From Semisulcospira habei (taxonomy: Eukaryota > Mollusca > Gastropoda > Semisulcospiridae), in assembly GCA_036245525.1 (NCBI GenBank), contig BTPG01000005.1, positions 118,567,507-118,631,506 on the forward strand: a DNA stretch of 64,000 nucleotides, given 5' to 3'. Below, piece by piece: positions 32,573-42,370 of this stretch. The number at the start of each line of letters is the position of its first letter. Positions within the stretch are counted from its first letter, which is position 1. The position numbers and the translations under genes were made by a program. The notes under the pieces were generated by a model. The model ran no database searches. It was not told the origin of the DNA and saw nothing but the letters and a program-made list of their open reading frames with translations.

Positions 32573-32625
<53 letters not shown>
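32508..32625. repeat. (GT)n microsatellite
   Basis: GT run with a TGTTGTG interruption, running into a family B element. Confidence 0.95.
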
Positions 32626-32628
<3 letters not shown>

Positions 32629-32687
32629 GGCTGTGATTCTGGGCCTTACGGCCGTAGGCTGTAACGCGCAGAATCACAGACAGCTCA
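32619..32687. repeat. Family B element abutting the GT run
   Basis: TGTGCTGGGCTGTGATTCTG and GCAGAATCACAGACAGCTCA. Confidence 0.75.
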
Positions 32688-32849
32688 CGTATAGTATTCA
32701 CAGACCAATATTAAATAGACCATGGGTGCGAAAGCACAGACCAGCTCACACGATTGAACGAACCAATGTTGACACTTCTGATCACCACCCGGCGAAACGA
32801 TAAGTAGCGGATTGTGTACTTGTGTACAGTTTTTTTTTTTTTTTTTTTT

Positions 32850-32960
32850 TAAATGGGTTTAAATCGAAATATTAATAATTTTTGTCGTTTCTAAGCGCGT
32901 TTCTTTCTTCGTTGGGACGTTTTAAAACCATTGCTAAAGAAACGCTCAGTGTCGGGCCGC
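32850..32960. repeat. Family F end fragment
   Basis: GTCGTTTCTAAGCGCGTTTC then TTTCTTCGTTGGGACG; the right F terminus. Confidence 0.6.
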
Positions 32961-33098
32961 TTCAAGTCCAATGGCTTCCTACCCGAATCCTGTGGAAAAG
33001 AAACGTTTCAGACACTTGAAAAGATAATCCACATTGGCAACCAATACTTCGTCCAGCAGCCAGATTGGTAACAGGCTTCCCGGCAGATGTCCGTTTGA

Positions 33099-33311
33099 TT
33101 AACCCACTTAGACCCGACGCCCGACAACAGGAGACGGTTTGACCATGATAATTCAAGGGTAGTGCCAAATTCGCTTGGCGCCATCAGGCGCCAAGCGAAT
33201 CTGGCACTACCCTTGAATTATCATGGTCGATCCATCTCCTGCGCCTGGTACATAGTCGTAATTTGACGCTCCTAAATTTCGGAAATGCGGCCGTGGGGTT
33301 AAACGGGTTAA
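33099..33311. mobile_element. Family C TTAA element, complete
   Basis: TTAACCCACTTAGACCCGAC to GGGGTTAAACGGGTTAA (213 bp). Inner TTCGCTTGGCGCC pairs with GGCGCCAAGCGAA; the family norm is TAGC/GCTA, so the change is paired. Confidence 0.9.
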
Positions 33312-33507
33312 GTTAAGTCACTGACTGTAGCAAAATGTGCGTGTTCTGTAAGCTATATTTTAGGACCAAAATAGTACTCGGATAAAATATGGCTCCAAGT
33401 TGAATGTACTCCTACGCCGTTAAAAAAATACGCCAAATGTGACTGTTAAGTTTTAGCAATACAAGGACTATTTTGTTTCCTTCAAACAGTGCCGGTTAGG
33501 AGTTAAT

Positions 33508-33650
33508 TTAACCCTTTCCATCCTGATACACCCGTTGCTTGAAATAAATTTGACTCATAGTTCAAGGGTGGATCCAGAATATCTGGCACCACCCTTCAAG
33601 TAAAACATTAAAATTAATCTATTTCCTAATCTGTAATGTGGAATTCATAG

Positions 33651-33684
<34 letters not shown>

Positions 33685-33705
33685 CTTTTCTCCAAAATCA
33701 GCCTG
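33508..33705. mobile_element. Family C' element, shortened inner palindrome
   Basis: TTAACCCTTTCCATCCTGAT, AGTTCAAGGGTGGATCCAGA and TCTGGCACCACCCTTCAAG; the right part is disrupted by a poly(T) at 33655-33684. Confidence 0.7.
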
Positions 33706-33709
33706 TTTA

Positions 33710-34258
33710 ATGCACAGGACCAGGCTGAAACAAAAACGACACAAAATACCTCTACATTTGCGAAAATATTTTCACAAATTTAAAATTACGCGCGTAATTT
33801 TGAACTTATTTTTTCTTTAGTTTTTGTTTTACAGTTTTACAGTTTGATGACAACAGTTTTTCTTGAGGGTAGAGGGATTTAATTCTCCTTTTTCTTGACA
33901 TTTTGGATTGATTCCCATAGGGCTTGTAACACCTGCTTGCCACAAGTAAATATTTCTGCCCCATTCGACTGCATCCAGGGGTGTGCATCGGCCTATCCGC
34001 CCGCGAGATGGGAACTTTGTTATTTTTTTCCCCGTTTTTGACTGACGTGCGAGCGTGCCTCGGTCGGACGTTGGCTGCATAAATATTTAAAATTTTCCGG
34101 ACACAACTAAAGGCCCGAGTTGCAGTCGAGTTGACGCACAAAATGGGTGCTGTTTGAATATTCTGCGAGTAAATTTGTAAAGGCCATAATCTTATCCGAA
34201 AAGCTTGCCTGGACTCACACAACCAAGCTAAACAGTTTAGAGCAGGAGGGTGTGCAGT
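33710..34258. other. No gene seen
   Basis: A 138-codon open frame on the minus strand (33806-34222) shows no recognisable family, and its start is not supported. Confidence 0.35.
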
Positions 34259-34326
34259 TGCGCTGGTCTGTGATTTTGGACCTTACGGCTGTGAAGCCGT
34301 AAGGTTCAAAATCGCAGACAAGCGCA
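34259..34326. repeat. Family B palindrome
   Basis: TGCGCTGGTCTGTGATTTTG and CAAAATCGCAGACAAGCGCA with CTTACGGCTGTGAAGCCGTAAG tip. Confidence 0.9.
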
Positions 34327-34355
34327 CGACTGAACTATTTTGACGGCGATGCACT

Positions 34356-34540
34356 TTAACTCATTCAAATTTTAGAGGGGTCATCATGCACCAGTTGCAG
34401 GGGATGGATCGACCATGATAATTCAAGGGCAGTGCCAGATTAGCTTGGCGCCGACAGGCGCCAAGCTAATCTGGCACTACCCTTGAATTATCATGGTCGA
34501 CCCATCTCCTGTTGTAGTGCGTCAGGGCTGAATGAGTTAA
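34356..34540. mobile_element. Family C TTAA element, complete
   Basis: TTAACTCATTCAAATTTTAG to GGCTGAATGAGTTAA (185 bp); the inner palindrome ACCATGATAATTCAAGGGCA and GATTAGCTTGGCGCC is almost perfect. It ends 389 bp upstream of exon 3. Confidence 0.92.
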
Positions 34541-34929
34541 AATGAATTTTGGTAGAGACTTCTTATATAATTTATTTATTTTTTGTTGTTTGTTCGTGAT
34601 TCCAAATTTTCTGTCTGTGCCTGTTGTATGTTAAAATGTCGTTGATCTTGTTATTATTTTGTCATAATTTATGTTTTGCTGTAATAATTGTATGTGTTCA
34701 TATTTTCATGCAGTGAAAATTCTACACGTGTCAGTGCTGTTTTCTTGTTTTTGGTCAGTGTCGCACGGTTGTTTGGCAAAGTTTGTTCTCATTAAAATAT
34801 CATGTGTTTATATAATCTCAACAGAAGTATACCTATTTTTGATATAACTGATACAATCTTGACACAAATGGACCTTTTTATCCCGTGCCGATTTGAACAA
34901 CGAAGCTAATGGTATGTTTTCATTTTCAG

Positions 34930-34984
34930 CCTCAAATGAACGAAGAAAATTATATCACAGATCAGAATTCCGTCATCAGAAAAG
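34930..34984 (+). CDS. TFAP2: AP-2 coding exon 3: 55-nt linker microexon
   Basis: The exon is 55 nt between acceptor TTTTCAG (34929) and donor GTAATG (34985). It translates as PQMNEENYITDQNSVIRK plus the first base of a glycine codon. DQNSVIRKG corresponds to the conserved DQTVIKKG stretch that a similarly short exon encodes in vertebrate AP-2 genes. The phase is decisive: exon 2 ends in phase 0, and this exon ends with one extra G that pairs with GT at 42172 to give Gly. Without it, exon 2 could not join exon 4 in frame. It is too short to show up as an open reading frame and was found by reading across the introns. Upstream intron 28.3 kb, downstream intron 7.2 kb. It links the activation region to the DNA-binding region. 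Confidence 0.92.
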
Positions 34985-35001
34985 GTAATGGCAATTTCCT
35001 T

Positions 35002-35005
<4 letters not shown>

Positions 35006-35047
<42 letters not shown>
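35006..35047. repeat. (TG)n, left of LINE insertion
   Basis: TG run 22 bp after exon 3. Confidence 0.95.
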
Positions 35048-35051
<4 letters not shown>

Positions 35052-35574
35052 ATAATAATAATAAATAATAATAATAAATTTATTTCAGTTTTTGCAGGCC
35101 ATCAGGCCCATATGAACACAAAATACACTTTACAACCAGAAAATACAGGAAGGTGGTTGTAAAACACACTCATATAGCATTACATCAGCGCACATAAATG
35201 AACAAAAACAAGAAAAGTTCAAAGCAAATCCCTCTAATTCCTTAATTTAAGGCAACCTGAAATATACATAGCAACTTTAAAGACCAGTTTATCATGTAGG
35301 TTTCCACTCAGCAGCTGAACTTTAAGATCGGATGGGAATCTGTAGTAAAACAGTGGAATGTACTTTTTACGTAAAGGGGCATATTTTGGACACTCGAACA
35401 GAAAATGACACAAATCTTCAGCCTTATGCCAATCACATGAATTACATTCTGGATTAGTGATGGGTTTTCCAAATCTGGATACTCCGTTTAAAGGTAAACG
35501 GTTACATCTAAGTAAACATATTGCCCGCCTGAGTTCACAAGAGTTCAGCTGCCCTATGTAACTGGCTCTAAGTA

Positions 35575-35577
<3 letters not shown>
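35048..35577 (-). mobile_element. Non-LTR retrotransposon 3' fragment between two TG runs
   Basis: On the minus strand a coding 3' end (see the next entry) is followed by about 190 bp of 3' UTR and an (ATT)n tail (35048-35078 on the plus strand). TG repeats flank both sides. Confidence 0.8.
35234..35572 (-). pseudogene. LINE ORF2 C-terminus, open reading frame retained
   Basis: The minus strand reads ILRASYIGQLNSCELRRAIC, LLRCNRLPLNGVSRFGKPI, then a Cys/His cluster NPECNSCDWHKAEDLCHFLF with ECPKYAPLR, and ends VAMYISGCLKLRN plus a TAG at 35234-35236. The CxxCxxHxxxxxCHFLFxC arrangement is the zinc-knuckle-like end of many LINE ORF2 proteins that lie beyond the reverse transcriptase. About 113 codons have no stop, so the insertion may be young. 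It is 5'-truncated: there is no endonuclease or reverse transcriptase. It lacks an N-terminal Met. The clade (CR1/L2-like or other) cannot be decided from this part. Confidence 0.72.

Positions 35578-35629
<52 letters not shown>
35578..35629. repeat. (TG)n, right of LINE insertion
   Basis: TG run directly adjoining the 5' truncation point of the LINE. Confidence 0.95.
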
Positions 35630-35630
<1 letters not shown>

Positions 35631-35744
35631 GTTAGTTTATCTGTTTTTACAAGATTACAGTGTCGCTTCAGAAAACATAACTAATCAAGACAATACATTA
35701 CTTTGCTACTCTTCCAGACCAAAACGTTCTATGCCAAGCGTGTA

Positions 35745-35990
35745 AAAAGCAGAGAAGAACCCAACGAAGGAAGAAACGCGCTTAGAAAAGACAGTTACAA
35801 CACAATTCATTAAGAATTATTAATAAATTGTGTTGTAACTGTATTTACCTTTAGCCATATGCCGACTTTGGCATAGAATACAGTCGCTACTTATCTTTTC
35901 AGCGAAGAAGGAAAGTAGCAACTCATATTAATAGATAATAATTGTGTTGTAACTGACTTTTCTAAGCGTGTTCCTTTCTCCTTTGGGTTC
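35745..35990. mobile_element. Family F element with duplicated right arm
   Basis: AACCCAACGAAGGAAGAAAC, TAGAAAAGACAGTTACAACA; returns at TTGTGTTGTAACTGTATTTA (near 35827) and again at TTGTGTTGTAACTGACTTTT (near 35942) with TCTAAGCGTGTTCC end. Confidence 0.65.
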
Positions 35991-36387
35991 TTCTGAAGGC
36001 GCAAAGGCCATCGGACCGACGGCTTTTTGGGTATTGGGTTCTTTGCTACCCTTCGCGCATGGTCTCCATCCAGTACCCTCGCCGCCATTCCCCTTTTCCT
36101 TTCCCGTCGGAGATTCTGGCAACATGCTTGAAAACGCCCGACCTGTTATTAATCATAATGAACTCTAGAAGAAAAAAAAAAAAAGAGCTACATCCAGCCC
36201 TGCAACCCGATATATTAATAACTGCCTACTCGAGGGGGGTTTGAATGGATTAGACGCGAGCGACTAGTGTGAGTTTAAACTGTGTAAGGCGAGCCGCCTC
36301 TTTTCACACCGTCTCTACCCTGAGGGGGTTGACACCTAACGAGTCGCGATCTGTGGCCGTCTATGGAACCCCTTTCTCTGCCTGAGG

Positions 36388-36415
36388 TTAACCCATTTAG
36401 CCCCGACGCGCTGTG
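36388..36415. repeat. Family C left-end fragment
   Basis: TTAACCCATTTAGCCCCGAC; the rest is absent. Confidence 0.6.
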
Positions 36416-36466
36416 TCTGCACAGCGAATCGAAGTGAGACAACCGGTGTGTTCTTCTCTTCACTAT

Positions 36467-36690
36467 TTAACCCATTACAAGCTGAGGTTGATTTTTTAGA
36501 TTTATTTTTATTTTTTGTTATTATTTTTTAAATATATTTTTTTTTTAGATTAGCGAGTTGTCCTATAAAGGCTATATTTTGTTTCCGACGATAGACTGAC
36601 CATGATGGTTCAAGGGTGGTGCCAGAACAGCTTGGCGACCCTGGCACCACCCTTGAATCATGGCCAAATTGATCTCGTGCGACAGTGTAT
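36467..36690. mobile_element. Family C' element, right end lost
   Basis: TTAACCCATTACAAGCTGAG, inner ACCATGATGGTTCAAGGGTG and CCTGGCACCACCCTTGAATC. Confidence 0.65.
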
Positions 36691-37025
36691 CATGTTTAAG
36701 TGAACAGAAGAGACGTATACTGAACACTGCTACAAGATGAGATTTTTTTCCCGGACCCACGCATTTTTCCGGACAGAGCAGTGAAAATAACTAGGCGCCT
36801 GTGTTATGTATGCGGCCAAGGCCAGCCGAGGCCGCAGAAATGATAGGGAGACACGGCAACTGTCAGTCTCATCACCGCAACTGTCAGTCTCCCCAGCACA
36901 TACCTCTCTTTGTTTGTCCCTTCAACCTCAACGGAATGTTTTTCATATTTCTTTTTCTTTTTACATTTGTTTGCACGAAAGAGTGATTTTTTTTCCTCGT
37001 GAATTTGTACCCGTCCCCTCCCCAT

Positions 37026-37379
37026 AGAAACGGAACGAAATATTATTGCAATAATATTTGTATCGGTGCTATTTTTTTTGGTTGCATATTTACGCTATCC
37101 TCAACTGTAATATAAAATTAATAATAGTTGGTCTTTACATAAAAAGATTGCTAAAGTGGACTTTTGCAATTTGTTTTAGTTTCAGAATTTTTGTATGAGA
37201 CAGTTTAAAAAAAATTTTTTTTTTTAGGGGCATGAATTCAAATTTATCCAAATTAAAATTATCTTTATTTTATTTTATTTTACTTTACTTTGTTTTACTT
37301 TACTTTACGCTATTTTATTTTATTTGTTTTTTGTGTTGTTGTTTTGTTTTGTTAACTGATAAGGAACAGAAACTAAATA
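37026..37379. other. AT-rich low complexity
   Basis: TTTTATTTTA-type words from 37260; no gene seen. Confidence 0.5.
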
Positions 37380-37410
37380 TTTGTGCCGGTCTGTGATTTT
37401 GGACCTTTCG
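37380..37410. repeat. Family B left-half fragment
   Basis: TTGTGCCGGTCTGTGATTTT then GGACC. Confidence 0.6.
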
Positions 37411-37532
37411 GTTTAGGCCTAGCACATAATATTATGTGTACTTAGATGCGAAAACACCCAGATAACCAATATAATCAGCTTCGTAGCTATAAAACGCCAT
37501 AGGGTTTTGAATGGGTGGGCTCAGCAGCCTAA

Positions 37533-37645
37533 GCGCATAAATGATTGAAAGTCTGGTCCATACATGAATGTGTACTTTTCCATCCTCCACTGAAGGTTGA
37601 AAAGCACACATCCATGCATATACGGGACTTTCAATCATTTATGCA
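37533..37645. repeat. Family J inverted repeat (single copy)
   Basis: GCGCATAAATGATTGAAAGT pairs with ACTTTCAATCATTTATGCAC; inner CCATACATGAATGTGTACTT is opposed to AGCACACATCCATGCATATA; loop of about 20 nt. Confidence 0.8.
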
Positions 37646-37711
37646 CTGACTGAGTGCACGCACGACATGCACGAGGCCGGGACGTCCATCAACAGCGAAT
37701 AGTTTCTGTCA

Positions 37712-37892
37712 GCAAGAGACATGGATTCTCATGGGCACGTTTTTTTTTCTTTTTTTTCCAAGCTTGCAACGGTCAACTCTACGAAAACTGACGACAAAAA
37801 GAAACCCCATCGTTTCGATGTTAACTCGTTTTTCTGATCCGAACAGTCTTATTCTCTGTGTCTGCAGGGGCTCATGAGAATTTGTCTCTTGC
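37712..37892. repeat. Family A hairpin with 125-bp loop insertion
   Basis: GCAAGAGACATGGATTCTCA (left) and CTGCAGGGGCTCATGAGAAT with TTGTCTCTTGC (right) enclose unrelated T-rich sequence (about 37740-37863). Confidence 0.82.
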
Positions 37893-38123
37893 TAGCGGAG
37901 ATATAATGCATCTTCCACTGAATTAAGGAACTATTTTGCGTCGACTCTACTCCTCTTCAGTGACTTCTGTCTGCTTCGCCGATGCAATGCCACATTGGTC
38001 CGCGCGAAAACCGTCCCCTCGACAATGCTTTTTCGCGGCATCGACCCGCGTCTGTCCTTGTTTGACGTTATAAAAAAAGTTGAACGAGAGTGCGACGACA
38101 AATATTAACCCACCCCCTCCCAG

Positions 38124-38170
38124 CCAATCAAATGCCGCCTGTCGTACCGCCATCCCGACTCGGCCAATCA
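38124..38170. promoter_or_regulatory. Pair of CCAATCA boxes
   Basis: GCCAATCAAATG at 38124 and GGCCAATCAACGG at 38164, 40 bp apart, in relatively GC-rich unique sequence (37950-38230). NF-Y-type boxes are a guess from sequence alone. Confidence 0.3.
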
Positions 38171-38644
38171 ACGGATGCCTAGGCATTTTTGCACGAGCAG
38201 TGCAAACTAGCGACGTGCAAACGCATGGTGAAAATTATCCCCGTTATGAGGGAAGGGCAGATGACCGATAGACAATGAAAAACACGGGGAGACAACACGG
38301 GGAGTGTTTTATTTTAGGATAAGGATTTGAGCTGTTTTATGCCCACAAAACGCCCTGTGAGCGAAAGGGCATGACAAGAGTTGTCTAGAAACAGGGACGG
38401 GTAATGCAGGCAGCCATTTTGACTAGAGGATATTGGGAATTTTTCCCAGCGTCCTTCAGTTTTCAATGCAAGGACTGATTTGAATAAATAACAACACAGT
38501 AAAAAATAGTGTATGGGTGCAGTTTATCGAGTGTGCTTACACCGAGTTCAATTTTAATCATCAATAAAAGCACTACGTAAATAGCATGGACTACCCTAGA
38601 GTCAATTCTTGATATTTATACGGTACCTGAGCGGCCCTTTAAAT

Positions 38645-38711
38645 GTGTGAGCTGGTCTGTGATTTTGAACTTCCGGCTTAATCCGGAAGGTGAAAAATCA
38701 CAGACCAGTAT
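38645..38711. repeat. Family B palindrome, diverged subtype
   Basis: GAGCTGGTCTGTGATTTTGA and AAAAATCACAGACCAGTATA; the tip CTTCCGGCTTAATCCGGAAG replaces the usual CTTACGGC/GCCGTAAG in both arms. Confidence 0.88.
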
Positions 38712-38822
38712 ACATATTTATTTTTTTCGGAGAGGGGGTTGGGGTGATCTCTGCAGAATATGGCGATATGGAGCTGCATTGCAAGCAACCACAGACAAGG
38801 CGGAGAAACAAATCCCGCCTCT

Positions 38823-38987
<165 letters not shown>

Positions 38988-39297
38988 CCCAATATCGTTG
39001 ATGACGCAGGCAGCCAGGAAGTGGGTCGGGTACATGGAAGGCGGGGTAGCCGAAGCCAAAGAGGGGAGGAGTATGGAAGGCAAGTTAGCGGTTTTGGGGT
39101 GGGGACGGAAAACCGTGCAGTACAAACCTCTCATGCTCTAACGCAGTGCGCGCGTATTCAGTTAACCTTTCGAGACTATTGAGCTACTCAGTAACCCATT
39201 TCACAAGTATGCTGAGTCGAATTTTAACGTCAGGTTTAGGAACCGTCGGGGGAAAATGCAGCGCTCTGTTCAAATCGACATAAATGGATCGACTGTG

Positions 39298-39354
39298 GTG
39301 GCTCCAAGGTAGTACCTGATTAGCTTGGCGCCTGCAGGTACTACCTTGGAGCTG
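39298..39354. repeat. Family C core variant with new arms
   Basis: GCTCCAAGGTAGTACCT and AGGTACTACCTTGGAGCT flank the one-sided core GATTAGCTTGGCGCCTGC. Confidence 0.85.
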
Positions 39355-39723
39355 ACATAGCCGATTTTTTTTTCTTTCCGTCATTGATGCTTGAGAGGTA
39401 TAGTGCGCTGAATGCAGTTTGTCGTTTTATACAGGACATGACGCATCCTAATGTCGATTTGCACATTGCAAAAATACATCCGTCTCCACGTTTGGGATGC
39501 CGGGGTGGGTGGGTCTGGCCGTGGTGGTGGTGGCGGACGACATTGTCTTAGCGACCAGAGTCCTTTATTTAGTGGAAAAGTAGACCGAAGATTTTTGGTG
39601 TTGAATGATTTGAATACGTAATCGCTAGTGTGTGTCTGACTATTAAAAGAACACGAGTTTCTTTAAAATAGAGGTCATTTGAATACTTACACAAAAACAA
39701 CTTACTTGAATTCCACGTGGTTG
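39355..39723. other. No feature seen
   Basis: Unrecognised intron sequence. Confidence 0.4.
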
Positions 39724-39787
39724 GTTAACACTTTACAGACGTTCTTCATGCCTCGAATCCGGATGCGAGATGTCTCGAATGAGTCAA
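39724..39787. repeat. Eroded family G element
   Basis: GTTAACACTTTACAGACG and GATGTCTCGAATGAGTCAA. Confidence 0.5.
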
Positions 39788-40149
39788 TCCCGTAAGTTTA
39801 GCAGGTTAAGATGACGCAGAAAATGAGATGAAGTGGAATGGGCGTTGAACGTTAAAAAACAACAAACAAGAACCCACAAAACGCACGAAACGAACTACTT
39901 TTAATTTTTAATTTTTTAAAAACATGTCACTGTCCTTTTAAACTGTATTGAGTTATCACATTTTATGGGGTTCCGTGCAGGACAGCGCTTTAAAACCGTG
40001 AAGTTTTCTCCACAGCGACCTTACGATCCGTCCTTGTTTTGTTACAACCGCTTCACGCAACTTGAACATTCTGGCGCAGCGGCCGCCAGTCATACTCACT
40101 TACTCATACAATTTCTTCAGCATGGCGATGTAAATAAATCTAGCCACCT

Positions 40150-40187
40150 CCTGCAAAAGGCTCATGAGAATCTATGCCTCTTGCAGA
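40150..40187. repeat. Family A right-half fragment
   Basis: TGCAAAAGGCTCATGAGAAT then CTATGCCTCTTGCAG. Confidence 0.75.
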
Positions 40188-40283
40188 TTTTTTTTTCCAA
40201 TCAATTTTTTTTTGGTCCTGGACATGTTTTGAGACGGAGGTGCTGGGTCAATTAATAGGCAGAGTACCTAGATCAAAGGCAAC

Positions 40284-40357
40284 CGGGGTTGGGGGTTGGG
40301 GAGAGGGTGAGGAGAGTGGGAAGGGTGGGGGTGGGGTGAGGGTGGGGGGGAGGGAGA
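40284..40357. repeat. G-rich low complexity
   Basis: GGGTTGGGGGTTGGGG and GGGGTGGGGTGAGGGTGGGG; G-quadruplex capable. Confidence 0.8.
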
Positions 40358-40550
40358 GATGGTAAGAGTTTTTTCCCCCTTGGGTTTTCTCTCAAAAAGT
40401 AGGAGGGAGGGGACGCGTGTGTTAGCTGGAGAAATAAGGAGCTGTGCCTACGTCATGTACAAGCAGACGATTTGTTTAGAGACAAGAGGTGACAACACTC
40501 CATTAACAACCCCTTGACTGCCGAGAAAAAAATGAACACGGACCCCAACT

Positions 40551-40617
40551 GCAAGAGACCTAGATCATCATGAGCCCCATCAGTCGCGGGGGGCTCATGA
40601 GGATCTATGCCTCTTGC
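40551..40617. repeat. Family A hairpin
   Basis: GCAAGAGACCTAGATCATCA, GCCCCATCAGTCGCGGGGGGC and GGATCTATGCCTCTTGC. Confidence 0.9.
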
Positions 40618-40721
40618 CGAGACCAGTTTGTATCCATGTCTTTTGGGACGTTGTTGGCTTTTGGTCGTTGAATGAACCAAGATTTCTGAAACAAAATATA
40701 CGCACACTGGCATGGAGGGGA

Positions 40722-40903
40722 TTAACTCATTCAGCCTCACGGCCGTATTTCCCAAATTTTGGACTCGTCAACTAATGGCTATGCACCATTTGCCGGAGAT
40801 GGATGGACCATGGTAATTCAAGGGCAAGCTAATCTGGCACTACCCTTGAATTATCATGGTCGACCCATCTCGTGCTGTAGTGCGTCAGGGCTGAATGGGT
40901 TAA
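40722..40903. mobile_element. Family C TTAA element, inner tip deleted
   Basis: TTAACTCATTCAGCCTCACG to CAGGGCTGAATGGGTTAA (182 bp); the left inner arm is shortened to TAATTCAAGGGCA. Confidence 0.88.
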
Positions 40904-41565
40904 TATGATCTACAAAAGTGCCGCAGCTATAATGCCAGCTTGCAAATCCTCGCCAGTGTATTTATTTATTTTTAGGATGTTGTCAATTTCTTGATCTTAC
41001 CTCAAGCGTTTTACAACCAGTGTCCGCAAGCTCAGTGCTGTCTTTAGTCTTGCTTGTATGTGTATATTTTCGCAGCGTGGTAATATAAAAGCAGTAGTCT
41101 TTGTTTTATTATCGCAAAACCGACTTGTTAGCGTTATCTTTGATTTTGTAAAACTTCATTTTATTATTGTGGGAGTGATCTTCAAAACAGATAACAGCTG
41201 AATGTAAGAAGACAGTGTTTTTGAGTACGAAATGAAACCAGCACTAAATAAATAACTAAATAAGTCAATGAATAAGTTGATAAATAAATAAATAAATAAA
41301 TAAAATAAATGTTAACTTTTGGTCGTATGTACATCCCCCAGTCGTGTCGGCCGATGCTAAATTGTTTTCACCCAATCGAACAGGCCGGGCGGTCCACCGG
41401 CGACAAGCAGTAGTTTGGAACAAATCTGTGTGAATAAAAATCGACACGGCTCCAATCTGCCCGTATTAATCACGTGACGCCGAACACTGGAGTACCGCCC
41501 AGCTCCGTCACTTGACATTCGTCGATCGGGCACAAACAGCCCTGAAACACTGCAGCAAGATGTGG
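40904..41565. other. No gene seen; (AAAT)n at 41280-41306
   Basis: AT-rich intron with one tetranucleotide repeat. Confidence 0.45.
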
Positions 41566-41655
41566 ATCGACCATAACAGTTCAAGGGCGGTGCCAGAATA
41601 GCCTGTAGGCGCCAAGCTATTCTGGCACCACCCTTGCACGGGTATGGTCGGTCTG
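41566..41655. mobile_element. Family C' inner palindrome
   Basis: GACCATAACAGTTCAAGGGC and GGCACCACCCTTGCACGGGT around GCCTGTAGGCGCCAAGC. Confidence 0.75.
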
Positions 41656-41772
41656 TGCCCCGAAACTGCAGCAGTCACTCAGACGACACCTTTGCGTATT
41701 TCGACCTTTGAACTCATTCACTTATTCTCTCATGTATTTGCCCCTGCCGTAGTGCGGGAGATAGTTCACCAT

Positions 41773-41850
41773 TATTGGAAGGGGAAGGGGAGGGGTGGGG
41801 AGGGGGGGGGGGAGGGTAGTGGTGTGTGTGTGTTTGGAGGGGGTGGGCTT
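41773..41850. repeat. G-rich low complexity
   Basis: GGGGAAGGGGAGGGGTGGGG and further G runs. Confidence 0.8.
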
Positions 41851-41966
41851 GAGGAGAAATGCATTAGGTATTTGTGATACGCCATTGCGGGTTTTCCCCC
41901 TGATCTGGTACGTTAAGTTGACAATTTTTTTTTTCATCGTTCTTTCCACTTTGCTCGCTTATACGA

Positions 41967-42089
41967 TTAACCCTTTGCGTGTCGGTAGCGGTTTTAGTCG
42001 CGATGATTCCGAGGGTCGGTAGCGTTTAGTCGCGATGATTCCTGTCGGAATCATCGCGACTAAAACCGCTACCGACACGCAAAGAGTTC
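41967..42089. mobile_element. Family D palindrome with duplicated left arm
   Basis: TTAACCCTTTGCGTGTCGGT, GTCGCGATGATTCC, then a second GGTCGGTAGCGTTTAGTCGC, followed by one right arm ending CGACACGCAAAGAGTT. It ends 82 bp upstream of exon 4. Confidence 0.92.
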
Positions 42090-42171
42090 AGATTTCGTGT
42101 GTTACCTCTCGAACGCATTTATATCCTCAACGACTGCGACTGTTTAACCTTTGTTTTCCTTGCATGTGTAG

Positions 42172-42370
42172 GTATCCGCCCCAAGAACGACAATAAGGAT
42201 CTCATCATCTCAGGAGTGACCTCCCCTAACGACGTGTTTTGCTCAGTTCCGGGCCGCCTCTCTCTGCTCAGCTCCACCTCCAAGTACAAGGTCACAGTAG
42301 GGGAAGTGCAGCGGCGGTTATCTCCCCCTGAATGCCTCAATGCCTCACTACTGGGAGGTGTGCTCCGTCG
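42172..42370 (+). CDS. TFAP2: AP-2 coding exon 4: start of the basic DNA-binding region
   Basis: 199 nt, entering in phase 1 and leaving two bases (CG) of an Arg codon. The acceptor is CATGTGTAG (42171), the donor GTGAGT (42371). After a variable [16 protein letters not shown] segment, the translation contains [40 protein letters not shown] and LLGGVLRR. This block is almost invariant from insects to mammals and forms the N-terminal part of the AP-2 DNA-binding/dimerisation module. Residues about 172-238 of the visible protein. A partly duplicated family D palindrome ends about 82 bp before the acceptor. The GC-rich coding sequence contrasts with the flanking AT-rich intron. Confidence 0.97.

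Noticed and set aside
33806..34222. 138-codon minus-strand frame as a gene
   Set aside because: No family resemblance, no splice or promoter context, and it lies within a TFAP2 intron near repeats.
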